Shown in pieces: positions 48,305 through 59,010 of a stretch of 64,000 nt of DNA. The stretch is from Anaspis maculata (taxonomy: Eukaryota > Arthropoda > Insecta > Coleoptera > Scraptiidae). Positions within the stretch are counted from its first letter, which is position 1; every line of letters begins with the position of its first letter. Made by a program: the position numbers and the translations under genes. The notes below the pieces were generated by a model, which was given only the letters and a program-made list of their open reading frames with translations, made no database searches and was not told where the DNA came from. The stretch is taken from assembly GCA_949128115.1 (NCBI GenBank), contig OX421962.1, positions 36,045,745-36,109,744 on the forward strand, read 5' to 3'.

Positions 48305-48972
48305 ATTCTTCCCCCAGGGATCTTGAATAGATCGTCCAAAAGTTTTTAATTGGTACCGTATACAGGGTGTGACATGTAACTTTCTCATTTCAAATGCAAC
48401 ACCCTATATTTTATTACGTCAAACGTCATTTGATGAAGCCTTTCTTTCTGATTACAAAGATATATAACATTTATGATTTATTTTGACAAGGAAGCTGTTG
48501 AAATAAAAATAAAATAGGTGGTCAAGTATAAATTGAAAATTACGCGACACCCTGTATTAGGAACGAATTAGACCATTTATCCATGCAGAGTTGAATTCCG
48601 CAGACAAAATGCTACGAGAATAACTTTATTTCAAGTGAGCTGTAGGAACCAAAGCCACCTTGCCGCGAAACAAAATTATTTGACTACCTATTTTATTATT
48701 TTTCCGACAACTTACTTGTCAAAATAAATCGTGAGTGTCATATATATTTGTAATAAAAAAAAAGCTCCACCAAATAACGAAGTAAAATATAGGGTGTTGC
48801 ATTTAAAATGAAAAAGTTACATATCACACCCTGTATACGGTACCAATTAGAAACTTTCAGAGGATCGATTGAGGGTCCCTGGGAAAAATCGTGAAGAAAA
48901 AGTTTTTAGTTTTTCGAAAAATCTTGAAGGGGAATCTACTGGAGGGGGGTGAATTTTATCGTGAACACCCTG
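48218..48972. mobile_element. TA-type foldback, complete 755-bp copy
   Basis: TA|CAGGGTGTTCACGATAAAAT ... TTATCGTGAACACCCTG|TA, closely matching 30217-30968. Nested in the hAT element 47425-49362. No ORF. Confidence 0.87.
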
Positions 48973-49928
48973 TACCTGATTGAGCGCCGTGTCCGCGTAT
49001 AATTAATACGAAAGACCTGCACCTAAAATGGCCTATGACAAGTTGTAGTTTACTACGTGATCTAATCAGTAAATAAAAAATTATTCAAAATAGTTCACTC
49101 ATTTAAGAGTTATGACACCTTGAATGCGAATGAAATTTTTGGGTGGCCCACTTCAATTGGTGCGCCTGCGCAGTTTATTTATAGATGGCGCTCTTGGGTT
49201 TATCGAGATCTCGACCGAGATCTCGATCTCGACGAGATCTCGACATGATAGATCTCGTTATCGACCTTGAAGGTTACAAGTGATCTCGATCTCGATCTCG
49301 TCTCGAAATCTCGACGAGATCGAGACGAGATCGAGATTTTTCTCGTCTCGTCCGAAACACTAATTGATGCCTTTTCTTTCACCTTAGTTCTCCCTATTTC
49401 TTGCGGAGAAATCATTACTGATTGTCTTTGCTGCGGAAACTTAATCTACATGATTCTTCATTAGTTTGTCTTGAGAATGTTTAAAAATAATTCTTAGCTT
49501 ATAAGTACCTACCTACCTACCTAGGTTCCTGTAGGTAGGTATTCGAACTGTTCAACAACCGAAGCGTCGTATTCAAAATTTTGACCTTTTTACGAAATTA
49601 AATAACTTTGGATCGCTGTGACCGATTTTAAATTTGTTTCAACCATTTGTTAACAAACTAACTAATTAAAGCTAATTAGCTTGATTTTCCAGGAATGATT
49701 ACAAATAAAGCTTCTACAGGGTGACTTCAACATTACCCTATTTCTTACCCTTACCCTATCCCTTCTAACATTATGTTTCATTTCGGGACATTTTTACATG
49801 TCAAGATATGATTTTTTTCGAAGTAATGTAATCAACTGTATGGAAAAATCGTCTTTTTTAATCTGATGAGTGCTATTTGGCATTAGGTTGTTCTTTAGTT
49901 ATAATTGGAATTATACTGACCCCAGCAC

Positions 49929-50427
49929 TGTTACGGATTTCGCGTTTAGGTTCGTCATAATTGAGACGATCGTTTTAAAACATATACTGTTAATTACCGC
50001 GCACTACTATAAGTCTAAAACATACACGTCAACAATTACTTGCGCTTAAGTTATCGCCGATACTACTCGCTCTTATCGCTCGGAATTAAATACTGGTCCA
50101 TGGGCGATCCATGGTGCTTATAATATACCTCCAACTAGTGTTCTGGAAGATACTACCGGTTCTCCAGCAAATTTCACAATGACCCGGCATACGGTTTCGA
50201 GGCGACTCCCGAAAAATCCTACACCTTTTGCGTGCATTACTTCGTGTTCTGGAGCGGCAGCACCTCCGCCAATTCGGCTGATCTTTCCTACTCGGCTATT
50301 GAAGTCTCCCGTGTTATTTAGATGGCCAAACCATTGCGTATGCTCTCGTAACACTGATATCTGATGCGAACAGTCTGGGAAGACCGCGTGTGCTCCAGAA
50401 TGCACGCGAGAATCGCCGCTCGTAACA
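49929..50427. mobile_element. Possible solo LTR
   Basis: A ~500-bp block with a clearly different, GC-richer composition begins TGTTACGG and ends CGTAACA, as expected of an LTR. I could not find a matching 4-5 bp duplication at its edges, nor any adjacent gag/pol sequence, so this rests on ends and composition only. Confidence 0.35.
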
Positions 50428-50549
50428 GTATTATGTATTGTAATAGATTTGTCGCCTTCTTATCTGGCCTGAAAGTGGCTTAAACAAAAGTTGTTGTGTT
50501 GGCAAGCTATGTTACCTGTCAAAATGACATGACATCAAAATATTATAAC

Positions 50550-50723
50550 GGCTTTACAGAACTTCGTATGTCGCCGGCGACAATCCCCCACTCCAGTGTA
50601 GTTGAATAATTTGAACGACACGACGACAGAAACTTGTGTCGCGAGAATATGGAGGGGGGTAGGGAAATACAGGCAGATCAAGTCCTATTGGCCAGCGGCG
50701 ACATACGAAGTTCTGTAAAGCCG
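50550..50723. mobile_element. 174-bp MITE
   Basis: CGGCTTTACAGAACTTCGTA and its reverse complement form ~27-bp terminal inverted repeats continuing to GTCGCCG. The middle is unique. The target duplication is uncertain. Confidence 0.8.
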
Positions 50724-50889
50724 CCATTAAGATCTTTGAAAAATTGACTGTCATGCGTGGAAATTTGACTCGGGGGCCGCAGAGACGTGTTATAATAGTC
50801 GTAACAATTTACCAAACGATGTACAACATATTCATTTCAACTTGAAAAACATATTTTTCCACATTTTTCTCGCAACGCAATGAAATAAA

Positions 50890-51590
50890 TTTTAATGGCA
50901 TTACTCTGGTGTGCAGCACGGCATAGCCTGCTGGGGAAATAGTCCCGGAAATAGGAAGACCTTTATAGCCCAGAAGCGTTTTATACGCCTCATGTTCAAT
51001 TTGTCACCCAGAACCAGCTGCCGCTCAAGTTTTGTAAAGCACGGGTTGCTTACTGTTGCCTCCTTCTACTTCTTGGAGTGCGTCTGTCATGTTCGCAGAA
51101 ACATTGTAAAATTTGAAACTAACAAGCAAATCAACGCTTACGAAACCAGAAATGCTGACAGACTGTTCATCCTTCTAAGAAAGTTTTCGCAGACGCAAAA
51201 TGATTTGGATCAGATTCAGATCTCACTGAAGCTTTATAATCATCTGCCCTCTTACATAAAAGACTTGAAGAGAAATGACATATTTCGTCGACATGTTAAG
51301 CAGATATTGATTAGGGGCTGTTTCTATGACATAAGTGAATATTTTGATGCACGACGCTTTAGAATAATATTCTGTATTATGAAGGTCCATGCTTCTGTGG
51401 TAATATAGTTGTGTTACATGTTCATGTTATTTCTAGTCACAATGTTTTCTGTGTTTTTACCTCGGTTTTTACCGTCTTTGTTTAATTGTGTAATTGCAAA
51501 CTTAAGGACTATACCTATCTGTAAGATTAAATAATGACACTTTCCTACACTGTAATTGTCTACTGTCAGAGGAAATAAATAAATATTTGA
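50890..51590 (+). pseudogene. LINE 3' end with RT C-terminal region
   Basis: The open frame to 51408 encodes QHGIACWGNSPGNRKTFIAQ, KRFIRLMFN, SCRSSFVKHGLLTVASFYFL and a Lys/Arg-rich tail. This is the thumb and C-terminal region of Jockey/CR1-type non-LTR ORF2 proteins (Y-G-I-x-x-W-G ... QKR-x-IR ... LT...Y). The 5' part is missing, as usual for truncated LINEs. The 3' UTR ends in AAATAAATAAATATTTG near 51590. The first in-frame codon at 50911 is GTG and not a real start. Confidence 0.8.
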
Positions 51591-51594
51591 AAAA

Positions 51595-52600
51595 CCTAGA
51601 AATAAAATCTCTCAGGTCACTGAAATCATAGTTCAGCTGGACGTACCATACCAACCTCTACCGGTTCAGAAGTTACTGATGAAAAACACAAAAAAGGTGA
51701 AACTTTGAAGGATTGTTTCTCCATAATAACTAATAAGAGGATTAAGGGGTAGGTACATTTTCATAGGCGGTCCGCGGTCCTATAACATTAGTTGAGGAGT
51801 CTATATGGTCACTTCTGCGGGACTGAATTCTGGGAAAAACCAAATGTTATGGTGAACGATAATCAAAATTTTCCAGCTTTTCTTCTCACGTTCAGCACCT
51901 CCGCCATTCTCTTTTTACTCACATAATTTTCAGAGGGCGGAAACCGGTTGACTGAATATAGTGGCGAAAGTAAGGCAGTTCAGGTAGATATTGGGTTAAT
52001 GACGTCATTTTTTTGATAACTGAATTATTGTTTTCTTGCAAAGACTTCAGGTAGGTACATGTTCCATCCAAAAAAATATGTGGGTCGGCATTAAAAGAGC
52101 AAGCAACCCTACATTAGCGTCTCGCCAACATAATAATATCGGAATTTCCCTGAAAACTGAAAATGATTACCCGCTTTCATGCGACACGTGTACCTCTGTC
52201 GTACAGCTTCAGCGTTTTTTGTACAAAACATATTTATTCGCGAATCTCTGAGATTTTGAGGGAATTTCGGTCATCGACTTCTACATCAACCCGGAGGAAA
52301 TTGCTGCAGGAAGACTAAGAGCTTGATTGATTGCATTAACACCCTACGGTCACCACTCAGAGTCGAATGCATTGCTATAAAACCCGCTGTGGTTCCTCCA
52401 TATCACTTTGTAGGTGGTACACTTTCAGACTGTCCAGATAAAAGTAAGATATATTTGCATGGTATACCTATATTATTGTTGTTGTTGCATTTTGTTGTGT
52501 AGCTTTCCGCTTCGTCTATACTTAGTAAATACTACTTGATTTAAATCACGCGTTCGGTGTAACTTTTCCGCGAAGACTTACCTATTTCCGTATTGTCATA
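51595..52600. other. No gene seen
   Basis: AT-rich sequence downstream of the LINE fragment; a few short frames lack support on either strand. Nothing repetitive was recognised. Confidence 0.5.
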
Positions 52601-52615
52601 ATAATGGGTGGGTGC

Positions 52616-54076
52616 CAGTGGCGGCTCGTGGTGTGAGTACTAGGTGAAGCAGCTTAGTCAGGAATTGAAGTAAAAAACGGGCTCGCGAGCGAAGCGAGCA
52701 GCGCCGCAGGCGAAAAGTATTCGAGAATAATAATAATAATAATGTTGATAATAATACACATTTTTAATCATTGCTATTAACATGGAAAATGACATCAATT
52801 GAATTATTATCTAAAAAATGAAAGGTCGAAAATTAAAGAAAAAACAAAGAAGGAAAAAAAAACTTTCAAGATAATATTTTCCAATAATTTGAAATGTTAC
52901 CTTGTAAAAACTTTGAGTTTTTTTTGGTATCTACAACAAGCTCGGAATTAAGACACGCAAAAAGAATTTTAGAAAAAATTTATAGAATGTATTACAAATA
53001 AAACTTACATTGTCGTTGTTCTGCTTGAGTCTAAATACTTTATACCTTAAATACAAGATCAATTCTTCTGTTCTTTAAACTGGCAAACTTATTAATGATG
53101 TCTTCGAAAAATGGCTGTGTACTGATCAGCTCGTTGAGTAGTTCCTTTTCAATGGAAATTGTTGCTAAACTGGAAAGTCTCTCTTCTGTCATTGTATTTC
53201 GCAAATAGGTTTTGATCCGTTTCAAGCAAGAAAAACTTCTTTCGACTGACACACTGGTGGACGGAATGGTAATTATCAAACACAACAGTTTATATGATTC
53301 TTTAAAGATGTTTCTGTTTTCGAACAAAATTTCCAAAAATTTTGTTGAGTCGATATTTTTGTACTGCTCATCACAATAAATTAGTTGTAATTCATTTCTC
53401 AGTCTCTGGAAATCAGTAAACTCCTTTGGGTAGCACGTTTTTAAACTGGTCACCGCTTCTGTAGGAAAATGTTCTGAATACTCAGGGAACTTCGAAGTAT
53501 CTATCAAAGTGATAAATTGAAATTTTTCAATATCTTTGAAACGGGTGGTAATTTGCAGCGAAAGTGTGTCAAGGATTTCGTAATACAAAATTTTGAATTT
53601 GTCAAACACTTGTTCATGTGTGAGTTTAACTCTTCTCCTTCCTTCTCGGTCCTCAGTTGGTACTGTTGTTCTTGAAGAAGCCGATTGGTGTGCACTCGAG
53701 ACGCACCGGGATATGTTGCGTAGCCGGCGTCTCTCGGCGTCAAGTTGGCCGGCCGACTTGAACAAAAAACATCAGATGCGGGCGCGTTGTCATGGCAACC
53801 GACTTGTTTACATGAAACAATATTGCGACGCTCGGAAATGCTTCACGTGCGCGGCATTGGCACTAGTAGGCAGGGACGCTGAACATCACGGGGAATAGGA
53901 AACTCCCAGTGGCGTAGGTTTCTAATGCCCCAAAGTAGGGGACAAGAGGATAAATGTATTTTTTTCATATATCGAAACAAATTTAGAAATCGGGATAATT
54001 TTTAATTGAAAAAAAGGCAGTTGGAAATTTTTGGTGAAGCAACACTTCACCTGCGTCACCTGACGAGCCGCCACTG
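52616..54076. mobile_element. hAT element, perfect 8-bp duplication
   Basis: The ends CAGTGGCGGCTCGT and its reverse complement (14 of 14) are flanked by GTGGGTGC at 52608-52615 and 54077-54084. The 1,461-bp element keeps a truncated transposase frame (53040-53765, minus). Internal deletion of the N-terminal half of a larger hAT is the simplest explanation. Confidence 0.95.
53040..53765 (-). pseudogene. Truncated hAT transposase (C-terminal half)
   Basis: 241 codons without a stop. The last ~100 residues contain the hAT C-terminal dimerisation region: IPSTSVSVERSFSCLKRIKT, then YLRNTMTEERLSSLATISIE (ZMYM1/KRBA-like group). The first ~50 residues (RRRLRNISRCVSSAHQSASS) have no visible BED zinc finger, and the catalytic first Asp region is lost, so it cannot be an active transposase. 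The frame has nevertheless stayed open, suggesting recent deletion or possible use. It lies inside the 52616-54076 element, on the opposite strand to the window. Confidence 0.8.
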
Positions 54077-54084
54077 GTGGGTGC

Positions 54085-55283
54085 TTAACACAAAAATTCA
54101 TAAGGATCCGTTTCATATTTTTCTTCCACTCCGCGTTAGGTAACAATGTTGTTCCGAATCGGACGTAATAGGTGATCATAAATAAACATTTTTCAGCAAT
54201 TAGTTTCCATATAAATCTTGTTCTGAAAGTCATTGCCAACGAGACTGAAGCCTGAGTTCGGATTTCTTGGGGATTTACACATTATACTCGCGCATGCAGA
54301 TCCTGTTCTGGAATTACTTCCGAGTCCGGCGAGTATACTAATGCTATTGAACTTGTTTTAAAAATATCTCTATAAATAAACATTGTCTTACTGTGAGTGT
54401 GTAAAAAATTGCGAAACAATTTTCATGTGCGTTTTTTTCTGAATTGATCACATTATAATATAACTGCATTTTTCAGTCACTTCCGGAGTTGTATACTCAC
54501 ATCACATACCTACTTGTAGAATGGTAAAACACCTGATCTATAGCCGATATAACTTATACGTTTCCTGATGTTAACGGCCTTCCTTGACTTTCAGTTGGAA
54601 TGCAATTTTCAAATTCATTTTTAAAGATTCATTTCCTATTAACTCCTATTTCGTCTTTTCGACTTTTTTTACTGACAAAATCTCATGGTAGGTACTCACT
54701 AACTTGTAGGAACAAGGAGTTATTTGCACGTAGCACATGATCAAGAGTCGGGTTTGGCTTCTTTCCTTTCAAGGACACTTCTGTTGACTTTAATTCAACT
54801 TGATTTCCAGTTGTGTAGGGCATTGGGTCATTACAACGGTTTTTTAGCGCACTTCTCCGAACAGAAAGACGCTTATGTCCTTGCTTTATCCGTCCGTCCA
54901 TCTCTCTGTCACAGCTTCTAGTCCTAGACGGAAGGATTTTTGCGAAAAATTTCAACTCCAATAGGTTGGCCTTATGGCCTTGGGACCCGAACCAAGATGA
55001 ATCTTGACGAAATAACGATAAACATGTACAATAATGACAGTTCGGTTCGTCGCAAATGTCCTTGATGCCGAAATTTCAGAAGCAAAAAATGTCGCGGAAA
55101 AGTTCACGTGGCCTTTCTACGGTTTCGTACAACCAAAAGAGTTTTTCTCAATTTGACAGTGGAGTGAATTCTGTGTCAGTAGAGAATTTCCATACAAATC
55201 TCCGATTCATAGGCTGCTCGGACATCCGCCGTATTTCAAGTATCAAATGGCCCGAGATTATCGAAGATGCCTCTGTGAAGTGG
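54085..55283. other. No gene seen
   Basis: Low-complexity and AT-rich sequence. A segment with GTCCGTCCATCTCTCTGTCA near 54890 resembles one at 55815 (GTCCGTCCGTCCG), suggesting an old dispersed repeat. An open frame at 55056-55394 runs across the edge of the next hAT element, so it is not a gene. Confidence 0.5.
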
Positions 55284-56167
55284 GATATAGACAGTGGTCG
55301 AAATGTACCGGAACTGACCGGAACGGCGTTCCGGTTCGTGAAATATTTTCAAAAACCGTTCCGTCTCGTGAAAAATGTGCCGATAAGACGTTAAGACTTG
55401 TCTTCCAATCTAATTTTGCCTTTAGTTGAATTATTTTGATTTTATTGTCTTGTCATCACATTTATTCTTTGAAGAAATTATAATCATACATCATTATTGT
55501 AAGGAGATATGTATCCATCCACGAAGAAAATGCAGTAATAGGGTAGAGTAGGCTATATCGTACTACTGATTAGAAACTCATTATTTATATTAATTTTGAA
55601 GCTGTTATGCTACATAAACTAGAGCAGTTTTCATATTTAATGACAACATGGTAGCAGAAGAGTTTCGAAATGGATGTGAAAAATGGCATTACCCTGTAGT
55701 TTCTAAATTTGAAAATAGCTGGTACGATTAACCCAGGCGGTACGATATACCCTAGTTCCATCATTTCCATCATTTTTAGCGCATTTTCCATCTTGATGAA
55801 AATCGCTATTGCAACCGCTTTGTCCGTCCGTCCGTCCGTTCCTCGAACTCCTCCCAAACTAGACGACCTAGCTTTCTAATTTTTTCGCTGTTACATAGCT
55901 GCCACTCTCAAAGGAGGGCTAGGCTATATTGGATGTCTATATTGCGCCGCCAACATAGAGAAAACCGCCTCCGATAAACTTGAAATAACATAATATTGCA
56001 CTTTCTACCAGACCTGATGCTCTGGTGCTCTCATTTTTTGAGTAATACATAGTTGCCACTTATAAACGTAAGTCAAGAAACATTCCGTCTTCAATATGCG
56101 CCGCCGACATGAAAAAACTGCTAAAAACCGCCCCCAATCACTTTAAAATGAAAAACATAAACCCGAA

Positions 56168-57570
56168 GACATAGCGATCTGATTCTTTCGGTATATAAAT
56201 ACCTGACTAAAAATGGGAAAGGATAGGCTACTTTTGGTTAGTCGCCGCCCCCAGATTCCGCCCCCAAACGATAAAAAGTGCAACTTTCACAAATGTTACT
56301 GATTAAGATGTTCCCTTGAACATTTAGGAACTGCCAACTCAAATTGTGCAACATTTGCTCAGCCGAACGCTGCCGCTCCCACACGCCGCCCCCAAAGTAA
56401 GAGATAAATGAAAAGCATGAACCCAAAGACATAGCGATCTAAATTTTTCGCTATATGGATAACTGACTGAAAATGGAAAAGGATAGGCTAATTTTGATAT
56501 GGCGCCGCCTCCAGCTTCCGCCCCCAAAAGAAAAAAAGTGCAACTTTCAACAATTTTCACTGATTTAGCTGATAATGTTACCTCGAACATTTGGAAACTC
56601 TCGACTCAAACTGTGCAAAAATTTCTTTGCCAAACTCTGCCGCTCTCACACGCCGCCCCCAAAGTGAGAGATAAATGTAAAACATGAACCTGAAGACATA
56701 GCGATCTAATTCTTTCACTATATTGATAGTTGACTGAAATTGGAAAAATATAAGCTACTTTTAATTAGCCGCCTCCAGCTGCCGCCTCCAGCTGCTGCCT
56801 CCAAACAAAAAAAATGCAACTTTCACAATTTTCACTGATTGTCATATTTCCCTCACATTTAGAAACTCCCAACTCAAACTGTGCAACAGTTACTCTTCCG
56901 AATGCTGCCGCCCCCACACGCTGCCCTCAAAGTGAGAGATGAATGAAAAACATAAACCCGAAGACATAACGATCTAATTCTTTCGCTATATGGATAGCTA
57001 ACTAAAAATGGGAAAGAATAGGCTACCTTTGACATGGCGCCGCCTCCAACTTCCACCCCCAAAAGAAAAAAGTGCAACTTTCAATAATTTCCACTGAATT
57101 ACATTTTGATGTTGACATTCAGAAACTCCCAACTCAAACTGTGGAAGAATTTCTTTGCCAAACTCTGCCGCTCTCACACGCCGCCCCCAACGTAAGAGAT
57201 AAATGTAAAACATAACCCTGAAGACATAGCGATCTAATTGTTCCGCTATATAGATAGCTGACTGAAAATGGGAAGAGATAGGCTACTTTTGATTAGTCGC
57301 CGCCTCCAGCTCCCGCCCCCAAACAAAAAAATGCAACTTTCACAATTTTCACTGATTGTCATATTTCCTTAAACATTTAGAAACTCTTAACTCAAACTGT
57401 GCAACAGTTACTTTGCCGAATGCTGCCACCCCCACACGCTGCCCTCAAAGTAAGAGATAAATGGAAAACATAAACCCGAAGACATAGCGATCTAATTCTT
57501 TCGCTATATGGATAGCCGACTAAAAATGGGAAAGAATAGACTACTGTTGATTAGTCGCCGCTCCCAGCTC
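56168..57570. repeat. Tandem array, ~263-bp unit, about 5.5 copies
   Basis: The landmark GACATAGCGATCTAATTCTT recurs at 56168, 56429, 56695, 56963, 57223 and 57481 (spacing 258-268). Each unit also has a GCCGCCCCCAAA box, a GTGCAACTTTCACAATTTT box and CACACGCCGCCCCCAAA. The units differ by scattered substitutions and small indels, so the array is not brand new. Short frames inside are shadows of the repeat. Confidence 0.93.
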
Positions 57571-57862
57571 CCGCCCTCAAACAAAAAAATATATTGATGA
57601 GTGAAAGAATTTTCATTCAAATCTATTTCATTGGCAAGTACCTTATTCTGATAACACAATATCACAATGAGTTTCGAATGAAGAAAGTGGGCAAGGAATG
57701 GTGTTTCTCCTTCAATCAAATTTTTTTTTTTTAGTTCCATAATTTTTTCCCCCTCCTTATCGGCATTTTTACACCATAGGAGTTGCTGCATTTATTTTAG
57801 TTGATACACAAGTGAAAAATCCGTTTACACAGCACAACACCCAGACCCGAGCCCAGACCTGA

Positions 57863-57934
57863 TACGCCCGGGCATCGAGCCCGGGAGCTCTGCTTGCCGA
57901 GCAAACACGCAGTCCACTCGACTAGCGAGCCGTC
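57863..57934 (-). other. tRNA-like sequence (SINE head or tRNA relic)
   Basis: On the minus strand, 72 bases read GACGGCTCGCTAGTCGAGTGG ... GGCTCGATGCC, close to pol III A-box and B-box consensus at tRNA-like spacing, with a CCGGG T-arm stem. The anticodon arm is not canonical, and the acceptor ends do not pair convincingly, so it is not a functional tRNA by eye. It lies at the right end of the 55534-57964 unit. Confidence 0.4.
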
Positions 57935-58382
57935 ATACGATATACCCTACTCTACCCTATTACTTTTTGAGCTGTTCGTGAACTCAACGTAGAGTGATAT
58001 AACGACCGCAACCCATTTTTCTGGAACTTCAGCAAAATATTTGTTAGAGGAATTGTCTACTCATTAGTACCTATCCTGAGCACATTAGAATTATCTAAAA
58101 AAACTGCTTGAACTTTTTAATGAAACAGAAATGGGGGGGGGGGAAGTTTCGCCTGTAGCGCTTGCTCGCTTCGCTCGCATCGAGAGTCCTAGCGTTCCGG
58201 TTCGTGAAAATTGCCATTTCGACCACTGGATATAGATATACGAATTCTACTTTAGCCATTCTTTTCGAATGCACTATCCTAATCTATTGAAATTTCAGGA
58301 AAAAAATCCTAGTATAAATACTATAAGAATTTAGAATCTGACACTGAACGCGATAATGTGCGTTCAATAGGTATAGGTCCCT

Positions 58383-58848
58383 TTTTGAGATTTTTGGCAA
58401 TCTCAGATATGTAGTAGGGCACTTCAACCTGAACAGAATATCAAATTTTTAGGACGTCCATATTTTTGCCGAGGTTTTGGCAATTTTTCACCATGTTTCC
58501 TGTACTAAAACAAAATTGGCCTTAAAATGTATTAAAACAACGTGTAAAGGCGGCATTTGGAACTTTGCTTGTAAAAATGTTGTCCTCACTCATTTCTACA
58601 TGTACTTAGTTTTAACTAAGCAGAACTAAAAAATTACCCACTGCAGTACCAGAGACCGGCCAGGAACCGTTTTTGCAGAATTTACCCCTAGGTCAGGTAT
58701 ATTAACCGCAATACAGTGCCTCTGGCGCGAAATCTTACGTGGCGCCACATCTGGAATTGCGAAGGAGGGTCTTCTGAACAAGTATGCCAAATTTCATGCT
58801 TTGATCACAAAATGCGCAGACCATTCCGCTAGTCCCCCCCCCACAATT
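58383..58848. repeat. Single arm of the 42.7-45.9 kb palindrome family
   Basis: From about 58390 (GATATGTAGTAGGGCACTT) to 58848 the sequence follows 44930-45360 closely, including the ACCAGAGACCGGCCAGGAAC stretch. The mirrored arm is missing. Confidence 0.85.
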
Positions 58849-59010
58849 AGAACGTGTCAAACAAGGATCACGATGGTGAACATATGAATATGAAAGCTGT
58901 GAAGTGGCAGCGGAGGAAAGATAGAATGTGCTGAAAAGATCAAAAATGTTAACTCGTCAATCAATCATCATCAATCAGCCATTCAATTTATCTTGATAAA
59001 TTATAATAAA

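Larger units (their letters stand above)
47425..49362. mobile_element. hAT-type element, perfect 8-bp duplication
   Basis: The ends TAGTGTTTCGGACGAGACGA and its reverse complement are flanked by ATTGATGC at 47417-47424 and 49363-49370, a perfect 8-bp duplication diagnostic of hAT-like insertion. The subterminal regions (47436-47575 and 49200-49350) are built of GATCTCGATCTCG/GAGACGAGA simple repeats in mirrored orientation. There is no transposase. Inside are a tandem duplication (47855-48304) and a mariner-type foldback (48218-48972). Confidence 0.9.
55534..57964. mobile_element. Inner element with AGTAATAGGGTAGAGTAGG ends
   Basis: AGTAATAGGGTAGAGTAGG at 55534 and its reverse complement ending at 57964 form ~28-bp terminal inverted repeats (one mismatch in TATATCGTA). 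It carries the tandem array. The flanks give no clear duplication, so it may be an original part of the surrounding hAT rather than a later insertion. Confidence 0.65.
55292..58228. mobile_element. Composite hAT-type element, perfect 8-bp duplication
   Basis: The ends CAGTGGTCGAAATG and its reverse complement are flanked by GATATAGA at 55284-55291 and 58229-58236. The 2.9-kb interior has no transposase; instead it holds a second inverted-repeat unit (55534-57964), a tandem array and a tRNA-like unit. Confidence 0.92.

Noticed and set aside
50118..50405. 95-codon minus-strand frame
   Set aside because: It lies entirely inside the possible solo LTR block and has no recognisable domain.
53593..53898. 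Plus-strand 101-codon frame in the hAT element
   Set aside because: Antisense to the truncated transposase; no domain or splice support.
56168..57570. CRISPR array
   Set aside because: Regular spacing prompted the check, but whole ~263-bp units are repeated with no short conserved repeat and unique spacers, and this is an insect genome.
56238..57791. Several short frames with repeated HFSLFLGAEVGGG-like text
   Set aside because: They recur with the 263-bp tandem unit and are by-products of the array, not a repeat protein.
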